A stretch of 32,585 bases of DNA from Thermoanaerobaculia bacterium (GTDB lineage: Bacteria; Acidobacteriota; Thermoanaerobaculia; Multivoradales; JAHEKO01). The notes beneath the pieces were generated by a model, which was not told the origin of the DNA, did no database searches, and saw only the letters and a program-made list of their open reading frames with translations. The DNA lies in assembly GCA_945787575.1 (NCBI GenBank), contig CALZKB010000056.1, positions 1-32,585 on the forward strand. Reading direction: 5' to 3'. Every line of letters starts with the position of its first letter. Within the stretch, counting starts at the first letter, position 1. The translations under genes were made by a program, and so were the position numbers. This document shows positions 27,447 to 32,585 of this stretch, piece by piece.

Positions 27447-27983
27447 CTACTGCTCGCCGGGCGGCCCGGTCGCGGCCGGCCTCGACGGCTGTCCCACTGC
27501 CACGCCGGCGGCGAACCCCGGTGCCGGGCGGGAGCTGGCGCCGATGCCGAAGCTCGACGGGAAGCCCGCCTGACCGGCTCGATCGGTGTTCACGAACTGG
27601 TCGACGGTCGCGTTGCCCTGCTGACCGTCCCTCTGCTGGAGATACTGGAGGAGTCGCGTCGACGGATCGGTCGCCGTCTCTTCCGCGGTCGCACTCTCGT
27701 TCGGTGCAAAACCGAGGCTGATCGTCGTGGTGTCGATCACCAAGCCGTAACCGCGCACCTCGAGATCGACCTCGACGCCGGCCACCCGCTCGACGGGAAA
27801 CGAGATCCAATTCCCCGTCGACGTCAACAGGATCGCCTTGTCTCCGTCCGGGTAGGAGAGCTTCGGCCGGTAGCGCGTTTCGAACGTCGCTCCGTTGTCG
27901 AGGGTGAGAGTATAGATCTCGGCGGCGGCGAGAGCCGGAAGGGCCACGGCGAGAGCTGCAAGCACGAACGCGATCCGTTTCAT
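27447..27983 (-). CDS. Secreted protein, unknown function
   Basis: This encodes 178 residues with a clear signal peptide (1-21, KRIAFVLAALAVALPALA). The middle (about 22-95) looks like a small beta-rich domain, beginning IYTLTLDNGATFETRYRPKLS and including GNWISFPVERVAGVEVD. The remainder is a Gln/Ala/Gly/Pro-rich, probably unstructured tail. No family is recognised. A ribosome site GGAGA precedes the ATG. It lies between yaaA and the riboswitch, but the btu operon has its own leader, so it is probably independent. Confidence 0.7.
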   Translation of the reverse strand: MKRIAFVLAALAVALPALAAAEIYTLTLDNGATFETRYRPKLSYPDGDKAILLTSTGNWISFPVERVAGVEVDLEVRGYGLVIDTTTISLGFAPNESATAEETATDPSTRLLQYLQQRDGQQGNATVDQFVNTDRAGQAGFPSSFGIGASSRPAPGFAAGVAVGQPSRPAATGPPGEQ

Positions 27984-28053
27984 GGCGTTTTTCTCCGTTC
28001 GAATCGAGGTTTCGACGGGCGACCTGCCGACTCACGGCCTGACGCAACTACGC

Positions 28054-28062
28054 ACTATAACA
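28054..28062 (-). promoter_or_regulatory. Putative extended -10 promoter
   Basis: TG-T-TATAGT on the minus strand matches the extended -10 consensus at all but one position, 70 bases before the ATG at 27983. It would give a leader of about 64 bases. There is no clear -35. Confidence 0.45.
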
Positions 28063-28117
28063 CCACTTTTTCGGCCTGCAGCTGTCGAAAACTCCACTTC
28101 GGCCCGGCGAGCGCCGC

Positions 28118-28897
28118 TCACGCTTTGGCCTGTTCGCGCGTAAAGACGAGCCGATCCTCCTCGGAGAGATCGGGCCGGTACTCGTAGCCTTCGTCCGAGA
28201 ACTCCTTGAGCCGTTCCGGGTCTTCAACCCGATTCCGGACCTGGAAGCGGGCCATGAGACCGCGCGCCCGCTTGGCCTTGAAGCTGATCGTCTTGGGCTG
28301 CCCGTCGCGAACCTCCTGGAAAACGGCAGTGACCAGTCGCGGTTCGAGCCTCCTCGCCGGCACCGCCTTGAAGTACTCGTTCGATGCGAGATTGAGCACC
28401 GCCGCCACCGGCCGCTCGGCATGCTCGGCGTTGAGACTGTCGACGAGCCGGTCTTTCCAAAACTCGTAGAGGTTCTTGCCACGGCTGTTCGCCAACCTAG
28501 TCCCCATCTCGAGCCTGTAGGGTTGGATCAGATCGAGGGGGCGCAGCACTCCGTAGAGCCCGGAGAGGATCCGCAGATGGTCTTGGGCGTAGCGCAGCTG
28601 CGGTTTGGTGAGAGTCGCGGCCTCGAGCCCCTTGTAGACGTCGCCTTGGAAGGCGAGCAGACACGGCTTGGCAGTGCCGTCGGTGAACGGCCAGGTCATC
28701 TGTTGGAACCGCTCGCGATTGAGCTCGGCGAGCGGTTCGCTCAGATTCATCAGCTCGCGAAGCCTCCGCACGCTGAGCTTTTTACAGCGCTTCATCAACA
28801 TCTCGGTGTCGTGCGCGAAGCGCGGCACGCTGGTGGGCAGGCTCTTGCCGCCGGGCGAGAAATCGAGTGACTTGGCGGGGGAAAGGAGCGTCAGCAC
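28118..28897 (-). CDS. yaaA: Peroxide stress protein YaaA (DUF328)
   Basis: This encodes 259 residues, the normal family length. Signatures include LLSPAKSLDF at the N-terminus, AFQGDVYKGLEA, LRILSGLYGVLRPLDLIQPYRLEMGT, NLASNEYFKAV, and ISFKAKRARGLMARF. In E. coli, YaaA limits damage during hydrogen peroxide stress by lowering available iron; it acts in the cytoplasm. The start is a GTG preceded by GAGGAG nine bases upstream. It diverges from the DUF4214 gene with an 86-base spacer. Confidence 0.95.
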   Translation of the reverse strand: MLTLLSPAKSLDFSPGGKSLPTSVPRFAHDTEMLMKRCKKLSVRRLRELMNLSEPLAELNRERFQQMTWPFTDGTAKPCLLAFQGDVYKGLEAATLTKPQLRYAQDHLRILSGLYGVLRPLDLIQPYRLEMGTRLANSRGKNLYEFWKDRLVDSLNAEHAERPVAAVLNLASNEYFKAVPARRLEPRLVTAVFQEVRDGQPKTISFKAKRARGLMARFQVRNRVEDPERLKEFSDEGYEYRPDLSEEDRLVFTREQAKA

Positions 28898-28983
28898 GGA
28901 AGAGTTCTCCTCGAAAGTTGAGGCGGCAGGCTACCAGAGGTACGACCCACTAGAATGATCTCTCCACGATTCTCGGAGGAGCT

Positions 28984-29775
28984 ATGAAGCGGATCCCAAA
29001 GATGGTTCTCGCGATCACCCTCACCTGGCTCGGCGCGGGCGGTGAGCCTGCCCTCGCCGACCCGTGCGCCGGCCCCGGCGATCGAGCGGCCGTCTGCACC
29101 GTTCAAGCCGTGGGCGCCGTCGGCGGCGGCCGGCCCCAACCGATCGATATCAACTCGCCGATCCTCGTGCCGGTCGGCGAAGTTCTGAACCTCGAGCTCG
29201 AGGCCTTCGATCAGTTCCGCCGCCCCTTTCCGGCCGATCGATTGGTCTACGGCTACGAAGTCGAACGCTGCTCGGACTCACTGTCGGTCGAGCAGCGCCA
29301 GGTCGGTCGGTTCCAGATCGAGGCCGGCGCTCGCCGCGGTGACTGTCGCCTCTGGATCTGGATTCCCGGCGATCTCAATTTCGAGTGGGCGATGGTGATC
29401 CGGATCGAGGGCCGCGATCGCACCGGCTACGACCGTTCCGAGGCCGAGTTCCTCGCCGGCCGCCTCTATCGCGCGCTCCTCGACCGCGAGGCGGATCCCG
29501 GCGGTCTGGCCGAGACCGTGGCGTCGATCCAGCGCGGCGACCTCTCCCAGCGGATCCTCTCCATAGTGCAGAGTCCCGAGTTCGACAACAAGACCAAGGG
29601 GAGAGACCCGAACGCGATCCTCGAGCGACTCTACCGCGGACTCTTCGATCGCGAGCCGGACCGCTCCGGAACCGCCGCCTTCCTTGGCGAGCTCCGCGCC
29701 GGGCGGTTGGTTCCGGTCGTCCTCGAGCTCGTCAACTCCGAGGAGTTCGAAACCAAGCTCATCGCCCGCGACTAG
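28984..29775 (+). CDS. Secreted DUF4214 repeat protein
   Basis: This encodes 263 residues: a signal peptide (1-26), a Cys-containing N-terminal domain (27-145, four cysteines at 28, 38, 96 and 121), and two DUF4214 repeats (about 155-200 and 208-256). The repeats share the pattern LYRALLDREADPGGL ... SPEF and LYRGLFDREPDRSGT ... SEEF. DUF4214 occurs in secreted and surface proteins, including S-layer and calcium-binding ones, but has no defined activity. The start follows a strong GGAGGA ribosome site. It is 22 bases upstream of the amidohydrolase gene, so they are probably an operon. Confidence 0.85.
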   Translation: MKRIPKMVLAITLTWLGAGGEPALADPCAGPGDRAAVCTVQAVGAVGGGRPQPIDINSPILVPVGEVLNLELEAFDQFRRPFPADRLVYGYEVERCSDSLSVEQRQVGRFQIEAGARRGDCRLWIWIPGDLNFEWAMVIRIEGRDRTGYDRSEAEFLAGRLYRALLDREADPGGLAETVASIQRGDLSQRILSIVQSPEFDNKTKGRDPNAILERLYRGLFDREPDRSGTAAFLGELRAGRLVPVVLELVNSEEFETKLIARD

Positions 29776-29797
29776 CAGAGCCACGAGGAGAGATCCC

Positions 29798-31477
29798 ATG
29801 AGTCCCATCCATTCAGGCCCGCCGGCGAACCATCGGCGCCTCTCGCTGGCGCTTCTGACCGCTGCCCTCCTTCTCGGGGTCCCCGTCCCGGCCACCTCGT
29901 CGGCAGTCCCGCAAGCCCAATCCGAGGAGGAGATCGAAGAGGAAGAGGAGCCGGTGACGCCCGCTCCGCCCCGACCCCAAGACGAAGGGGAAGGACCGTT
30001 CGAGCGGCTGATCATCCGCGGTGTCACCCTGATCGATGGAACCGGCTCGCCACCGATCGGGCCGGTCGATATCGTGGTCGAAGGCAACACCATCAGCGAG
30101 ATCGAGGTGGTCGGCACCCCCGGCGTCGGCTTCGAGGAGGACAAGCGACCGACCGAGGCGACGCGCGAGATCGACGCCGAAGGGTGGTTCGCTATGCCCG
30201 GCATCGTCGACCTCCACGTCCACACCGGAGGCGTGCCTAAGGCGCCAGAGGCGGAATACGTCTATAAGCTGTGGCTGGCTCACGGCATCACCACCGTGCG
30301 CGGCGTGCCCAGCGGCCCGCTGGAATGGTCGATCTCCGAGCGCGACCGGAGCGCCCGTAACGAGATTACCGCTCCGCGGATCGTCGTCTACCAGCGACCA
30401 GGCAACGGCGAAGAGTGGGAGGACCTCGAGATTCTGACTGCAGAAGACGCCCGTGAGTGGGTCCGCTACGCCAAGAAGAAGGGAGTGGAGGGTTTGAAGC
30501 TCGGCGCCTACCCGCCCGAGATCATGGCGGCGCTGCTCGACGAGGCGGGCCGGCTCGGGATGGGCTCGACGGCCCACCTCGCGCAGATGGGCGTCGCTCA
30601 GATGAACGCCATCGACGCGGCGCGTCTCGGGCTCGGCAGCACGACTCACTTCTACGGGCTGTTCGAGTCGCTCTACAAGGATCACGACGTGCAGCCGTGG
30701 CCGGCCGACATGAACTACCTCGACGAGCAGCACCGCTTCGGCCAGGTCGCCCGTCAGTGGAGCTTGATCCACCCTCGCGGCAGCGAGCCGTGGAACGACT
30801 TGATCGAGGAGTTCCTCGAGCTCGACTTCTACCTCAACCCGACGATGACCATCTACTCGGCCGGCCGCGATGTGATGCGAGCGCGCAACGCCGACTGGCA
30901 CGAGAGCTACACCCTCCCCACTCTCCAGCAGTTCTTCGACCCCAGCCGCGAGGATCACGGTTCCTACTGGTACGACTGGACGAGCTGGGACGAGGTCGCC
31001 TGGCGCAACTTCTACCGGGTGTGGATGAGCTTCCTCAACGACTTCAAGAATCGGGGCGGCAAGGTGACCGTCGGCTCCGACTCCGGTTTCATCTACCAGA
31101 CCTACGGGTTCGGCACGATCCTCGAGCTCGAGATGCTGCAGGAGGCCGGCTTCCACCCCCTCGAGGTGATCCGAGCGGCGACCATGCACGGCGCCATGGA
31201 GCTCAATAAGGCAAATGGAGAACCGATCGATCGCGGCGTCGTCCGCGAGGGCCTGCTCGCCGATCTAGTGTTGCTCGAGGAGAGCCCGATCCACAACTTG
31301 AAGACCCTCTACGGCACCGGCGCGGTGCGGCTCGACGATGCCGGGAAACCCGAGCGCGTCGGGGGTGTGCGCTACACGATCAAGGACGGCGTCGTCTACG
31401 ACGCCAAGGCGCTCCTGGCGGACGTGGCGGGGATGGCCGCGGCCCAGGCGGAGAGTCCGACCAGCCCGCCGGAGTAG
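29798..31477 (+). CDS. Secreted amidohydrolase-family enzyme
   Basis: This encodes 559 residues with a hydrophobic leader (about 15-36) followed by an acidic/proline-rich linker, then the metal-dependent amidohydrolase barrel. Metal ligands are visible: His140 and His142 in DLHVHTG, Lys234 in EGLKLGAYP (probable carbamylated lysine), His260 in STAHLAQ, His284 in STTHFYG, and an Asp near 428 in VGSDSGF. Flanking strands LIIRGVTLIDGTG and the C-terminal GLLADLVLLEESP match cytosine-deaminase/imidazolonepropionase-like members. The substrate is unknown; an exported location suggests peptide or cyclic-amide hydrolysis. Ribosome site GGAG lies nine bases before the ATG. Confidence 0.9.
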   Translation: MSPIHSGPPANHRRLSLALLTAALLLGVPVPATSSAVPQAQSEEEIEEEEEPVTPAPPRPQDEGEGPFERLIIRGVTLIDGTGSPPIGPVDIVVEGNTISEIEVVGTPGVGFEEDKRPTEATREIDAEGWFAMPGIVDLHVHTGGVPKAPEAEYVYKLWLAHGITTVRGVPSGPLEWSISERDRSARNEITAPRIVVYQRPGNGEEWEDLEILTAEDAREWVRYAKKKGVEGLKLGAYPPEIMAALLDEAGRLGMGSTAHLAQMGVAQMNAIDAARLGLGSTTHFYGLFESLYKDHDVQPWPADMNYLDEQHRFGQVARQWSLIHPRGSEPWNDLIEEFLELDFYLNPTMTIYSAGRDVMRARNADWHESYTLPTLQQFFDPSREDHGSYWYDWTSWDEVAWRNFYRVWMSFLNDFKNRGGKVTVGSDSGFIYQTYGFGTILELEMLQEAGFHPLEVIRAATMHGAMELNKANGEPIDRGVVREGLLADLVLLEESPIHNLKTLYGTGAVRLDDAGKPERVGGVRYTIKDGVVYDAKALLADVAGMAAAQAESPTSPPE

Positions 31478-31526
31478 AGCCTGCATTCCTCGACCCGTTT
31501 CGGCTTCAGGGACGGGCAGGCAGGCT
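31478..31526. terminator. Nested inverted repeat between convergent genes
   Basis: AGCCTGC (31478-31484) pairs with GCAGGCT (31520-31526), and inside it CCCGT (31494-31498) pairs with ACGGG (31512-31516). It lies exactly between the converging amidohydrolase and sigma-54 activator genes and could act as a bidirectional terminator. No T-tract is present. Confidence 0.45.
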
Positions 31527-32585
31527 AGCGGAAGTCCTCCTTGCGCAGCCCGAGCTCGCGCATTCGCGAGTAAAGAGTCCGTTCGCTGATTGCCGCTGCC
31601 TTGGCGGTCGCCGCGATGCGGCCGCGGTGGCTGCTCAACAGGCGGGAGAGATAGACTCGGTCGAAGTCGGCGAGGACCCGACTCCGAGCCTCGCCCAGCG
31701 GCAGCGCCAGTTTGTTCCGGGAAGGTGCCCTCGTCTCCTCGGCCAGCGCCGACGGCGAGCTGGTCAGTGCCTCGGGCAGATCCCCGACCTCGATTCGATC
31801 GCTCTCGCAAAGCAAGATCGCCCGCTCCATGACATTGATGAGCTCGCGGACGTTGCCGGGCCAGGCGTAGCCGACGAGCACTTCCCTTGCGGCGTCCGAG
31901 ACGGCGCGGATCTCGAGCCGACCGAGCTGTCGGCGGAAGCGCTCGAGGAGATGCTCGACCAGCGTCGGGATGTCCTCCCGCCGATGCCTCAGTGCCGGCA
32001 TCGTCAAGGTCATGACGCTCAGCCGGTAGAAGAGATCGCGCCGGAATCTCCCCCCCGCCATCGCCTGCTCGAGATCCTGGTTGGTGGCGGCGATGATCCG
32101 GGCGTCCACGCTCACCGGCGTTTCGCCACCCAGCCGTTGGACGGTGCCTTCTTGAAGCGCTCGCAGGAGCTTGGCCTGGAGGCGCACCTCCATGTCCCCG
32201 ATCTCGTCAAGAAACAGCGTCCCCTGGTGGGCGAGCTCGAAGCATCCGCGGCGGGCTCGCACGGCGCCGGTGAAAGCCCCTTTCTCGTGCCCGAAGAGCT
32301 CGCTCTCGAGCAGGCCTTCGGGCACCGCGGCGCAGTTGACGGCGATGAACGCCTCGGCGGCGCGCGGGCTGTCACCGTGAATCGCGCGCGCCAGCCACTC
32401 CTTGCCGCACCCGGTCTCTCCCAGAACCAGCAGCGACGGAGAGAACGCCATGCCGACCAGTGCGACTCCGCTTGTCGCGGCGGCGAGGCGGAGGCTGGTT
32501 GCAAAGCCGAGCCTTTGGGCCAATCGCCCCAGTGGGGCCGAGGCCACGGCCGAGATGGCGAAGTAGGAGGCGACGGCGAGCCCCA
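31525..32585 (-). CDS. Sigma-54 activator, N-terminus replaced, partial
   Basis: Seen from the window edge (a GTG lies at 32547, but the frame stays open to the end). The C-terminal 300 residues are a clear bacterial enhancer-binding protein: Walker A GETGCGKE, sigma-54-contact loop GAFTGA, Walker B region TLFLDEIGDME, the sensor region IIAATNQDLEQA, FRRDLFYRL, the WPGNVREL motif, and a Fis-type helix-turn-helix ending (ATAKAAAISERTLYSRMRELGL). It would activate sigma-54 promoters. Directly before Walker A there is no regulatory domain and not even the usual 20-odd residues of the AAA+ domain that precede it. Instead a hydrophobic segment resembling MFS transporter helices is joined in frame. 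Confidence 0.85.
   Translation of the reverse strand, partial: GLAVASYFAISAVASAPLGRLAQRLGFATSLRLAAATSGVALVGMAFSPSLLVLGETGCGKEWLARAIHGDSPRAAEAFIAVNCAAVPEGLLESELFGHEKGAFTGAVRARRGCFELAHQGTLFLDEIGDMEVRLQAKLLRALQEGTVQRLGGETPVSVDARIIAATNQDLEQAMAGGRFRRDLFYRLSVMTLTMPALRHRREDIPTLVEHLLERFRRQLGRLEIRAVSDAAREVLVGYAWPGNVRELINVMERAILLCESDRIEVGDLPEALTSSPSALAEETRAPSRNKLALPLGEARSRVLADFDRVYLSRLLSSHRGRIAATAKAAAISERTLYSRMRELGLRKEDFR
32452..32585 (-). other. MFS-transporter-like helices fused to the activator
   Basis: On the minus strand this reads GLAVASYFAISAVASAPLG and then RLAQRLGFATSLRLAAATSG, then VALVGMAF. Small-residue-rich helices with a G-R-L-A-x-R-L-G loop are typical of the MFS loop between helices 2 and 3. 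It continues in frame into the activator, with the join between about 32422 and 32451. Either the rest of the MFS gene lies beyond the window or the junction is an assembly error. Confidence 0.55.

Noticed and set aside
28066-28090. TTTTCG/CGAAAA inverted repeat after yaaA
   Set aside because: The stem is short and A/T-rich with a long loop. It may be chance in a less G/C-rich spacer.
28918-28956. TTGAGG and TAGAAT as a -35/-10 pair for the DUF4214 gene
   Set aside because: The spacer is 27 bases, too long for a standard promoter. TAGAAT alone is not enough.

Overview
The window looks like a chromosomal segment from a GC-rich, diderm (Gram-negative) bacterium. Outer-membrane functions are present (a TonB-dependent receptor, a TolC-type channel, several lipoboxes), codon third positions are strongly G/C, and the F-type ATP synthase operon is complete. 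The overall protein character (DUF4214, DUF1573, a secreted amidohydrolase, F-ATPase b and c subunits with leader-like N-termini) would fit an Acidobacteriota-type organism such as Thermoanaerobaculia. That placement is inference and rests on no marker comparison.

Layout. (1) 228-5332: a secreted DUF1573 protein (minus) diverges from mpl, a murein-peptide recycling ligase (plus). A large membrane-anchored TPR protein follows, coupled by an ATGA overlap to an RDD-family membrane protein. (2) 5393-13636, minus: a full F1Fo-ATP synthase operon in the order lipoprotein - atpZ - atpI-like - atpB - atpE - atpF - atpH - atpA - atpG - atpD - atpC. AtpA is about 50 residues longer than usual because of one internal insertion. 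(3) 13665-15493, minus: a HAD-family hydrolase, a small membrane ORF with a competing antisense ORF, and an FAH-family enzyme. (4) 15589-22381, minus: a tripartite efflux operon in which the TolC-type protein is fused to an N-terminal ABC substrate-binding-protein-like domain, followed by a periplasmic adaptor and an RND pump with 4-base overlaps. A piece of a potassium-channel pore domain abuts the pump stop codon. (5) 22549-27361, minus: a vitamin B12 uptake operon btuB-btuF-btuD-btuC led by a clear cobalamin riboswitch whose P1 stem can be paired by eye. (6) 27447-28897, minus: a secreted protein of unknown function and yaaA. (7) 28984-31477, plus: a secreted DUF4214 protein and a secreted amidohydrolase in an apparent operon. 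(8) 31525-32585, minus: a sigma-54 activator whose AAA+ domain is joined in frame to what reads as MFS transporter helices, running off the window edge.

How they work together: the riboswitch and btu genes form a self-contained cobalamin import system (receptor, binding lipoprotein, ATPase, permease) repressed by its own substrate. The efflux operon forms an inner-membrane to outer-membrane exporter with an unusual ligand-binding-like extension. The ATP synthase operon supplies energy coupling, probably with protons given the c-subunit residues. The most unusual items are the substrate-binding/TolC fusion, the MFS/sigma-54 in-frame chimera at the right edge, the K+ channel remnant, the AtpA insertion, and promoters so close to start codons that transcripts may be leaderless.
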